NCBI GenBank assembly: GCA_000827265.1
Contig: KN834796.1
Location: forward strand, 401,523-429,591
DNA from: Collybiopsis luxurians FD-317 M1
Lineage: Eukaryota > Basidiomycota > Agaricomycetes > Agaricales > Omphalotaceae
Reading direction: 5' to 3'
Length of the DNA: 28,069 nt
This document shows, one piece after another, positions 19,591 to 28,069 of the stretch. The stretch's first letter is position 1, and every line of letters starts with the position of its first letter. Below the pieces are notes generated by a model, which had not been told where the DNA came from, searched no databases, and worked only from the letters and a program-made list of their open reading frames with translations. The translations under genes and the position numbers were made by a program.

Positions 19591-22500
19591 ATGTCGGACA
19601 TTCCGGGGGGCGGATACCACATCTTTCCGCATCTAAACGTGAAAGAGAAGGCAGATATTAAGCGAAAAAGAGGGCAGGTCTGATCTTTGACGTTTTGACC
19701 GGTTCTGCTAGAAGATGAACCGATTTGTAGATGTCTTGTGCGGAATAGTAACTTCAAAGTTTGCGTGTACTAACGAGGCTTTTGTGTGTAACATCAATAG
19801 GTGCAGAATGCCGGAGGTTAGAACTCGTCGTCCAGACGCATTGAGCGCACTAAACTCGCCTCCAGATTAAAACTTAAATGCGACAAGAAAATACCGTGTA
19901 GTTCGTGTGTGAGGAGAGGTTGTCAATCCCTATGTCCAACCGAAATATCAGCTCTTGCGCTAGCAAGGAGGTGTGTAATTTCCAATCTTCACGATCTGCC
20001 GACTAAGCTTCCGTTCCAGAGCGACACCTTCAGATATGAAAGAGCTGCAGAAAAGAACCGACTCTCTAACCCAACGTATTCGGCAGCTTGAGGACGCGCT
20101 CGCAGTTCTGCAATCAACAGTATCCTCCGAAATCCATCCACTGCTTCGAGAAGATCAGCACCATCAGCAAACTTCCATCTTCTCGGCAGATCAAACATCT
20201 ATTGATAACACGCCAGAGCCAAATGTCAATAATGTAGCTGAAGCGTTTGGGACGTTGTCTTTAGGAGAATACGGGAACTCTCGCTACTTTGGTCGTTCTG
20301 CCGGCACAGAGGTTGGTAGATTTCTTGGTCTTTCCATGTACGATATAGCTGATGGGGAGTTCTTGCGCAGAGCTTGCTCGCTCAAGGGTCTGAAAGTGCC
20401 GCGAGCTCTCCTTCGTCTACTGATGATACTCAAACCTCAACTACTCTCCCAAGTGAAATATCACAGCTCGTAAATTCCTTTCCTTTGGCATCCGACGGAG
20501 CTTGGGATGTCACCCAGTCTATGAATATTCTCCTGTCATATCTTCCCGAAAAGCAGCGTGCTTGGACTCTTGCCGAGATATATTTGAACTACGATCCTTG
20601 GAGTCCATCCTTTGTGTTGCGCGAGGAGCTTTTTGGCGAAATATTGGAGCCGTTATACAGATACTTGTCCACGGCCGTCGACACGGAAGATATTACAGGC
20701 GACCTACCAATTACACCTCAGCGACTGGCTCTTTTATTTTTTTGTTTCGCCCATGCTTCCTTGGCAGATTACAGCCTTTCGAGATATCATATAGACTCTG
20801 AATACTATTTTGATCTTGGTCGCGCGAGTTTATGTCTTCATCCTATCTTGACTTCGCCGGACCTGACCAGTGTTCAGGCGATGGGACTGGCTTCGCTATT
20901 TCTGCATTACGGAGGACCTAGATATAATATTGAAGGTGCTTGGGCGTACATCACGATGGCAGTTAAGCTAGCACATGCAGTAAGCCTTCCATTTCGTCGA
21001 CTTACAAATTCAACGAAATAACATCTTTTAGGTCGGATTGCGTCAGTTGTGTACCCTGTTCATCGTCCTCCTGCCCTTTCTTATTAACCTTTGTACTTGT
21101 TTAGATCATGAAAGCCCTACATGGGGACTAGACGAGAAGACATTGCGCAAACGGCGCCTTGTTTTTTGGGAACTTTTTGTAAATGACTCGTTCATTGTAC
21201 GTTTACTCTCAGTCGTTATTGCGTGAACCTGATTGAGGGCTGTTCAGAGTCTGGCGCTTGGCAGGCCACCCTCTATCCATCTTCTACATGGTGAGCCTTT
21301 GGTACCGGACGATGCAGATGATAGTGTTGATGAAGAAGGAAAGAAGGAACCAGGATGTAAACTGATCTCGTTTGATTTTTATTGACGACGCTGAGCCCAT
21401 TGCTGTAGATATTCGCTGGCGCATGGAATTCTGCCGGGATGTCTTGTCTCGGGTAGTAGACGTTGCACTTTCTCCAAACGTTCCTGACTATAAAACTATC
21501 CTCGAGATCGATGCCCGTGTTCATCAACACCCTATGCCAAAAAAATATCATGACAGTTTACGCAAGTTGTTCAGCATGCCGGGCGAAAGCTTACCGATAC
21601 CTATAGTCTTGAGACAAAACTCGGAAACAGGTCCTGAGCTCATAACGCTGCCAATGCGAGGCTATCAAATCTTTCTTCGCCGAGAAATAGGTCAGTAGAG
21701 CCCGAAAAATTCTATTTGACTCTCTGAGTTTCCTTGTTGTATCTTACAGTGAACATACACATTCACCGCGTTTTTTTCGCCCGTGCTCTACTGCAATCGC
21801 CAGCCGACCCTTCAAGCGGCACCTACGCGACATCTTATCTCGCGGCATATCGGTCGGCTTCAGCAGCGATTTCTGTAACTGCTAGCTATGTTCAAAAAGA
21901 TCTCGAACAGATCATCAGATGCTGGGCAATTATTCCAGGTCGTAGGTATTTTTTCCCTATCAAATCCGAATCGCCGCAGGTTCTGACGGACTCTTGCGCA
22001 GTTTTTAGTGCTGGCGTAATTGTCCTCCATCTCGTTTTATCGGCGAAATGCTAATAGAGTTACACTACAGATTGTTGTCGGACTGATTGTCACGCACTGC
22101 CCTACGTGCGCGGAAGCGGAAAACGCTTTCAAGGAACTTGCTGTGATAACAAAGACGTTCGAAATCTGTGCAGCTCATTCTCCCAGAGCCAAAAGCGGGC
22201 TGGTAAGGCTGTTCGATCACTACGTCAGAAAAATGCGCTTACGGCGCACTTCTCTTGTGCTTTTGCAGGAGGTTTTACTTCGGTTACACTACAAAGCATC
22301 GAAGGCTTTCCATTCCTCTTCATCACAGGAAGACCGACAGCAATCTGATGTCTCCCAGGAGGATGTTTCAGACGTTTCAGATGCCTTGCATGAGCTTGAA
22401 ATGTTTGTAGGGCAAACGAAGCTTCTTACAACAAAATCGACGCCGAATATCAAACCAATCAGGACCTCCCCAGAGGGCGACGGTGCAGCTGCATCAAAAA

Positions 22501-22853
22501 TGCTGACAGGCAGTACTCCCCATTATGGGATTATACCCCAACTACCGTCAACGGAAATGGATTATGACTACGACCAGCTTTTTTCTCGTCAATCCGATAC
22601 TGAGGTCCAAATGTCCTCGTACTCTATGGATCCCACTGCTTGGTCTCAGCAAGGCATCACCTTTAACGACGGTTACGACTTTTCCGTATTCTCCACCCCA
22701 CCGTTTCCGACAAGCTCTCACCACCCTACTTACTCCCAGCCAGAATCCCGCAGCTCGTCATCGCAGGATATGCCTACGATAGACTTTTCTTTCTCCTCGA
22801 CTTCCTCTTCTCATAAGGCTTGGCCTCCTGCTGATCATGGTTATAATTATTGA
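19591..22853 (+). CDS. Zn2Cys6 fungal transcription factor
   Basis: Fourteen exons: 19591-19677, 19731-19737, 19801-19816, 19866-19970, 20020-20311, 20371-20979, 21032-21050, 21105-21196, 21248-21356, 21409-21690, 21750-21938, 22002-22015, 22071-22202, 22269-22853. Total 2538 nt, 845 residues. A basic KRKRG precedes the binuclear cluster: Cys 32, 35, 42, 48, 51, 60 (CAECRR, KLKCD, CSSC). A linker and coiled coil follow (IRQLEDALAVL, about 80-115). The middle region matches the fungal-specific regulator domain: LFWELF-like LVFWELFVNDSF, LALGRPPSIH, WRMEFCRDVLS, LHRAFF-like IHRVFFARAL. The C-terminus is Ser/Thr/Pro-rich, a likely activation region. Exons 2, 3 and 12 are 7, 16 and 14 nt. The 66-nt intron 22203-22268 has no in-frame stop, so its retention would also leave the frame open. 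Target genes unknown; the divergent permease is a candidate. Confidence 0.88.
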
Positions 22854-23213
22854 AGGGGTTTTTAGGTTGTATCAACACCTAGGGCGCTATTCATACACAC
22901 GGCGTCTGAAAAATCCACGGGGAATTTAGTGTGTAGTTCTCCTGGTTAATGCTGTCTATACCCGAGTAAAGATAATTAATACGACTAATATTAACGCTCA
23001 GCGCTCAGCTGTAGGAGTCCGAGGAGGACTGTTAATACGTTTCTCACCTTAAGTGTATTTCGAAGATTTGAACTCACGTTGTACACTAATCGAGCGCTAA
23101 GCGAAAAGGCGCCTGCCACATCTGAGTAAATTTAAAGCACTCGCATTTGCGAAATAAAGTACATGCGCCGATTCAGATTGTTGGTCGCTATTTTATAAAG
23201 CTGCTCAACGGTT
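22854..23213. other. Spacer between convergent genes
   Basis: About 360 nt between the stop of the regulator (+) and that of the WSC protein (-). It should contain both 3' ends. No gene or RNA seen. Confidence 0.5.
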
Positions 23214-24839
23214 TTACAACAAGAATAGATCCACTGCGATACATTCCTCAATGTTATAATGGGGATGATTAGCGCTGGGCTGGAGGACGAGGTCCAAGCG
23301 ATCGACAGGAAATGCTGAACTATTTGGGCACATCGCCCATGCATCTGCGCGTCCGTTCCCAAGAAGAATGGGACCATCTGTAGGGGAAAAACCACTTTCC
23401 GGAGGATATGGACTTGGCTAGATATCTTTTCATTAACTGCAAATGCAACTACCTAAGAAAAATTGGACACACCGAAGCACAATATCCCTCATATCCGCCA
23501 AAATCTGGAGGTAAGGTTGATTTGGTTTGGAATAACACGCTCTCGCCTTGGAATAGATCAATACTAATCATCGGGGCGGCACCGTCAGGGAAGGAAACAG
23601 TGGGAATCAAAAACCCTCCATTGAATGAAAGTGTGAGCCAGGTGACATTGCAGTTCTGACATCCCTAACCCTCAGGAGAATGACATTAGTATTAGCAAGA
23701 TAGATTCAACGATATGGTAACAACGTACCGATAGCATGGACCAGGTAGCATTTCCATCAGTAAGAACATCGATAATTCGCAGAATTGCACCGTTCCAGCC
23801 GGATTGGGACGTTGAAGGCTCCTTGGGGGATGCAATAATATTGAAGTCAGAGGCGTTAAACCCGACATTAGCCGTGCAGAGGTTGGTGTATGTCTCCTGG
23901 GGTCCGGGATTATGATGATAGACTGACAATCGATTTGCATCTCCGCAAAGAAAATCTCGGTCGGCGTTACATGTCATGGCACAATCGCTTTCCGGTACTT
24001 GAGCTGCGGTGCCTGTGCTGTTACCGCACCCTGAAGTCCCGTATATCAGGTTAGGAAGATGAGATGCGAACAGCTTGCAATACTTACAGCATTCTTGTCC
24101 ATATTCGGTGCCCATTATGGTATATCCATGGAAAGCACAAGCATCTGCGCATGAAGGAGGAGTGACGCCACCTATCGTTTGAACCTTGTTCGGAAGAGTT
24201 CTGTGACTTGTGCTATCCCTTGAATTATGCCATTGACTAAGAGCCAACTCCAGATAAGTCGATAGAGCACTTACACAAAACAGCCCGAGTATGTCCAAAA
24301 GCTCCGGGATAATGTAGCTGGGCTAGCGGGTATCACAAAGTCGCCGTCCCAAAAGACTTCGATGATGTTAGATCCGCCACAAGTTTGCGTTGGGTCACCG
24401 CTGCATGGCTTGCCAGTGTTGCAAAAACTGGCATTTATTCCTTGGAAACCAGTCTCATGAAGTTCCTCATCACACCCTACATTAGAGGTCAAAATCACTC
24501 ATCGAATAAGTTTTCGATAATACCTACAGCATTCGCCTCCGTATTCGACTCCTGCGTATGCCCAGTTATTGGAAGAGCAGTACTCGATGCACACTGCCGG
24601 AGTAATCGTGTTAGCCGGAAGTCCACTGTTTGTCCTGAGTAATCGACCGGCGGACGTATTGTCACTGCACAGAAATCAGCGATGCTAGATCCTCGAAAAA
24701 ATCAAAGCTGCTATATTGACGTGTAACACCCAAAGACAGACCACCCTGTGGGAATGCTGGTCTGACGAGTCTCAATGGTAGAACTGCAAGTATGAAGAGT
24801 AAGCTGAAGGAGAATCGCGATGCCAAAGACTCGGAGCAT
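23214..24839 (-). CDS. Secreted protein with two WSC domains
   Basis: Seven exons: 24839-24721, 24664-24528, 24476-24275, 24236-24088, 24030-23729, 23664-23469, 23377-23214. Total 1269 nt, 422 residues. Signal peptide MLRVFGIAILLQLTLHTCSS. WSC 1 covers about 33-127 (GWSVFGCYT, AGVEYGGEC, TQTCGGSNIIEVF). WSC 2 covers about 146-240 (YSGCF, GTEYGQEC, LCGDANRLSVY). WSC domains bind wall glucans or related carbohydrates. In both, the usual ECYCG reads ECWC, formed across an intron. A C-terminal domain (about 250-422) with GWNGAILRIIDV, CNVTWLTL, LLGNG, AWAMCPN and ECIAVDLFLL is not one I can name. No transmembrane segment or GPI signal, so this is not a Wsc1-type stress sensor. The last intron donor (TGT|GTCC at 23468) is weak and the least sure junction; an alternative donor T|GTGC lies 11 nt upstream. 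Confidence 0.85.
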
Positions 24840-24879
24840 ATTCAACGAGTATTTGCAGAGTCGGTCAGTTCCGGAACTC

Positions 24880-24886
24880 TTATATA
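24880..24886 (-). promoter_or_regulatory. TATA box of the WSC protein gene
   Basis: TATATAA on the gene strand, 41-47 nt before the start codon, in GTATATAAGAG. Confidence 0.5.
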
Positions 24887-25740
24887 CATAGATCAGGCAT
24901 TCAATAGCAACCATTCTCGACGTCAAATAGTCGGATAATCTCACTTCAACGGTCTTTGATAAGTTCGAGATTGGAGTCCACTAGGAATGTATTGGTACGT
25001 CCTGAAGAGATTGCGTTAAGTAAGAATCAATGAAGGGATAACTCTACAAGGACGTACATATGTATTAATCCCGGGCGATATGAAATCACGATGTGATCTG
25101 ACTAGACCATTTTCTAGGAACAAAAAGATTTCAACTGTCAATGCGTCAACCGTCTGAAAACCAGGAACACACCCAAGGGTCTACCCTGTTTTGTTTGATA
25201 TATGTTGTGAGACAGAAGGAGAGAGCTGCAGTGAGTCGATAATGACTTGGAGGAGCTGGAGCCAGACGTTGGAGAATACCTTCTTCTCGACTGCTGGTTC
25301 GAGATATGATGCATCAGAGTCCCGAGTGTTGTTCCCCAAGCCGCTGCTGTAATATCGAATTAATAACTCCTGAACTTAAACAAGATGACCGCCGAATGTG
25401 CTGCTGATGAGACTCAGAATCTAGAAATAATACCCATTGGTAAATTGACCCTCTCTGATCAGAGCAAAATTTCTACCAAAAGCTGGCCATTAGATGGTGA
25501 CATCGAGCTCAACGCCTATCCACTTACTTATCTGGTGGAGGTCTCTTTGCGTACTTGACATTGCGCTGCAGACAGTCAGAATAAATTGCATAAATACGCA
25601 ATATACCAGGCTGTCGCATTGCAAATAGTCTCGCAAAGCGCAGTACACACCCTTTACAAAAAGCCCCGTTCACTCACGGACCTCTGAGCCCATTTAACCA
25701 CACATGTCCAATACCCCATACTTTGTGATACTAATATCCG

Positions 25741-25797
25741 TATCCATTTAACTACACTTAGTCCATTCAACTACACTCAGTCCATTTAACTACACCA
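25741..25797. repeat. Short tandem repeat, about 19 bp x 3
   Basis: Three adjacent units of the form GTCCATTTAACTACACT, one with CATTCAAC. Related single units lie at about 25692 (CCATTTAACCACAC) and 25936 (GTCCATCTAATTACAC). The array is downstream of the KDZ stop codon. Confidence 0.75.
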
Positions 25798-25955
25798 TAT
25801 TTATCAAAAGAGGTGTCATTTCACAAGAACTCCAAATACATTTAATTAACATGCTGCCCAATACAAACTCCGTTTTAGCACACACGCATTGTCTAGTCCG
25901 TGAAGTACATTTTATCGCACACGCCTAATTGAAAGTCCATCTAATTACACGGTTC

Positions 25956-27614
25956 CTAATCTTCACCTAGCTCGAACTCGTCATTGACTTCTAATTCAAC
26001 ATCAAGGTTAGCCTGCGGAATTTCCGCAATGGTCCCGTCTATGTAGCTGAGAACAATCTGAGCTCGCAACCGGACTGGCGCCCACTCAGAAAGCCATATC
26101 TGACCACGCTCTCGCTCGACGGAGCATTGTTCCTCACAGTAAGCCCTAAGACCATCTCTGAGAGCATCGGGTATATTCTCCCGTCGATTTTTCTGCTTGA
26201 CCCACTGTTCAGCTTGATGGAATGTGAAATCGATTGCGCGGCGCATTTCCTCATCAACTAAGATGAGTTCCTCTCGAGATCGTTGTGCCCTTGCCCTCGC
26301 TTTTCACCACTCGACACGTAGACCTGTTAATACCAAGTTAGATGTCATGTATCAAATAAATGCAGATAACATACTAGCATTGATGCTATCCTCCTCGATC
26401 TCAGAACCGGAGGCGGTGTACCAGATCCATGACAATTTCCGCTTGGATTGACCCAACGACAACACAGGATTCAATGGGACCATAGGCATATTAGAGAGAT
26501 CGTCATTCAACATAGCTTCCACTTCCTCCTGTGAAACCCCCGCCTGTAATTGAGCAGCTCGCAGCAACTCCTTTTCCTCTGCCGACAGCGCGCGCTCGGT
26601 TATACTACAAATATCCGACCCTCAGAGCTCGCGATATTTTTCCTGCCACGCACCGGGTCCTCGTAAGGTGAAGAGCCTTTTCCTTGCATTCTCGTACTGG
26701 GTCCGCAAGAGCTTTATACGAAGCTCAATCGTTTGCTGAAGCTCGCGGCATGACGTTAGATATTTTTGACCCACAGCAGTGCGTGAGGTATGAATGTAAG
26801 CTACTTGACGGGCACGAAGTTGACCCCGTAATTTTACGAGAAGTTTGGAGCACTGCGACTCACGCACTTCGGCCTCGATATTGCATAACTGAGGTACTCT
26901 CGAGCGGAAGCTGGGCTCCAGACATGAGGGAAGGAGAAGCGGTATATGGTGAGGATTTGTCTTTAGTGATTCAAAATCAGAGCTATCGCTGAGCAGCGAA
27001 GAAACCATGGGCATGTGGATTTTTTGGACATCACGGATGCGGCCGATGTGTTGTAAAATGGTGATCTTTTGTTTTTCAATGCTGTGAGAGTAGGTCTCGC
27101 CCTTGGATTTCGTGTTTATGTCCCGTTCAACAATTTGCCTGTTCAATTAGACAATTGGAGAGAGGAAAGAAGCGAAGTACTCACTGTAGTTGTTCGACTT
27201 CGATCAAATGCAATATTAGCTCCTCCGGGGTGTCCTCTGCAGAATTCATTGAATGGTCGGATTCTTCCAGCAGTAGCCCCACTTCACGATGAAGTTTCTG
27301 TTTGGCATATTCCTTCTGAAGTTTCGAAAGGGTGAGATCTAGAACAAGTAGGCCAAAAGACTTCATAAAACAAATGTAAAAAATCACCTACCTGATTCCG
27401 GCATGTCAAAGGGGCAGAATATAGACTCATCCAGAGAGTTCTTTTCCCACTCTGAAATCTCCTGTTCCCAACGAGCTACCAGCTCCGGACAGGAAGACTT
27501 CAGCCCCGCCGTGAACACCTGGAATGCGTGATGATGTATGATTGCCCACAGTAAAATGGTCGTTAGTTTCTTTTTGAGAGAAAATCCTACCGATCGCTTA
27601 TTAGAAGTGAAACA
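25956..27614 (-). pseudogene. KDZ transposase, 3' part, inactivated
   Basis: Spliced fragments follow the C-terminal half of Kyakuja-Dileera-Zisupton transposases: 27614-27591, 27518-27392, 27338-27185, 27138-26375, 26323-25956, all in consistent phase. Recognisable blocks: VFTAGLKSSCPELVARWEQE, the helical HSIEKQKITILQH and IHMPMVSSLL, LLLPSCL, LSWIWY, then VEW-x-KARARAQRS, EEMRRAIDF and LRDGLRAY. Two in-frame TGA codons break it: 26624-26622 after WQEKYREL and 26306-26304 where the family usually has VEWCKARA. An LTR cuts the coding sequence at 27614/27615. Catalytic residues would lie in the missing upstream part. Apart from the two stops and the insertion the frame is open for some 480 codons, so inactivation looks recent. 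Confidence 0.78.
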
Positions 27615-28011
27615 TGTAAAGAATATACTATAGTCCTAAGTAAGTACACCGACCTTCAGAACGTAAGACAGGTTCTCGTTACCTATAGTCCTAAGTAAGT
27701 ACACCGACTATAGGAACGTAAGTATATAAAGTGAGATGATATCGTTGGTGAGACGTACCCTTCAGAACGTAAGACAGGTTCTGAGGGTTACTACGAAATA
27801 TATGCTATATAAATAGGAAATTAGATAGGAGAGAGTGGAAATTCATAGGGAGAAAGATGAGGAGAGAATAACTATAATCTGTTGAGACGACTACGCAAGG
27901 AGGTATCCGCGCGGAACTATATCAGAGACTCTTGCGGAGTCCGTACCACAGGACACCTTCGCGCTCACATGATGCCGACGCGCCTACGCGTCGGCCTTTC
28001 CAGCTCTAACA
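27615..28011 (-). mobile_element. Probable copia-type LTR inserted in the KDZ transposase
   Basis: A 397-nt block bounded by TGTAAAG on the left and CTCTAACA on the right, giving the TG...CA ends of an LTR. Next to the right end, 28012-28020 reads CTCCCCCTG; on the minus strand this is a purine run (CAGGGGGAG) directly before TGTTAGAGC, the usual arrangement of polypurine tract and 3' LTR in Ty1/copia elements. That places the element on the minus strand with its gag-pol to the right of the window. Inside are two pairs of exact direct repeats and a TATA-like TATATAAAT at about 27805. Orientation could be the reverse if the purine run is a coincidence. The target-site duplication cannot be checked. 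Confidence 0.6.
27628..27782. repeat. Interleaved direct repeats within the LTR
   Basis: Repeat 1, 26 nt, occurs at 27628-27653 and 27683-27708 without mismatch. Repeat 2, 24 nt, occurs at 27653-27676 and 27759-27782 without mismatch. A fragment of repeat 2 (GGAACGTAAG) follows the second repeat 1 near 27713-27722. The order is 1-2-1-(2)-2, as if a 1-2 module had been copied. Confidence 0.85.
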
Positions 28012-28069
28012 CTCCCCCTGGTGTCCTGATACCACCAATTGAGGCCTAGTCCGGACACGATTCGACGAT
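28012..28069 (-). other. Polypurine tract and edge of the retroelement interior
   Basis: The minus strand reads CAGGGGGAG immediately before the LTR. The remaining bases to the window edge are presumably the non-coding end of the element's internal region. Confidence 0.45.

Larger units (their letters stand above)
24840..25955. other. Non-coding region, partly KDZ 3' flank
   Basis: About 1.1 kb. The left end is the promoter of the WSC gene. From about 25660 to 25955 the sequence holds repeated CCATTTAACTACAC-like units and is probably the subterminal part of the KDZ transposon. No inverted terminal repeat can be fixed because the other end of the element is outside the window. No gene is supported. 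Confidence 0.5.

Noticed and set aside
23408..23659. Plus-strand gene opposite the WSC protein
   Set aside because: It is the shadow of exon 6 of the minus-strand WSC gene, whose spliced frame is continuous.
8373..24839. Secondary-metabolite gene cluster
   Set aside because: Two transporters and a regulator are present, but there is no polyketide synthase, peptide synthetase, terpene synthase, P450 or other tailoring enzyme.
1..28069. tRNA, rRNA, CRISPR or bacterial-type operon features
   Set aside because: None seen on either strand; the gene structure is eukaryotic throughout.

Overview
The window reads as nuclear DNA of a filamentous basidiomycete, probably an Agaricomycete. Genes are cut by many short GT-AG introns (about 45-65 nt) with CTAAC-like branch points. 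The protein families (basidiomycete-style Zn2Cys6 regulator, Bsc6/FHS-like MFS permease, WSC-domain secreted protein, KDZ transposase) fit that group. I assembled the exon models by hand from splice signals, family motifs and reading-frame closure. In all six spliced, apparently intact genes, and in the intact two-exon one, the exons sum to a multiple of three. No database search was run.

Layout. 1-543: truncated, broken member of a small paralogous family called family A here. 1065-3478: broken partial copy of SEC24 with its promoter. 4192-7609 (-): intact SEC24 in 12 exons, with an N-terminal WW domain. 8373-10764 (+): MFS sugar transporter, 16 exons. 11604-12219 (+): small secreted protein. 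13085-13500: degenerate tandem repeat of about 100 bp units. 13670-14256 (+): second broken family A copy. 14640-15324 (-): the one intact family A gene. 16114-18482 (-): Bsc6/FHS-like MFS permease, 14 exons. 19591-22853 (+): Zn2Cys6 transcription factor, 14 exons, divergent from the permease. 23214-24839 (-): secreted protein with two WSC domains. 25956-27614 (-): 3' part of a KDZ transposase with two stop codons, interrupted by a probable copia-type LTR at 27615-28011 whose internal region runs out of the window.

How the parts relate. SEC24 is a housekeeping COPII gene. Its direct-oriented partial copy shows a local tandem duplication followed by decay. Transporter, regulator and divergent permease may be a small nutrient-uptake neighbourhood, and the regulator and permease share a 1.1 kb promoter region. 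There is no core biosynthetic enzyme, so I do not call a metabolite cluster. The most unusual features are the micro-exons (7, 9, 13, 14, 16 and 16 nt), two of which build the zinc cluster of the regulator. The next most unusual is family A, an unnamed family of about 210 residues with one intact copy and two relics.
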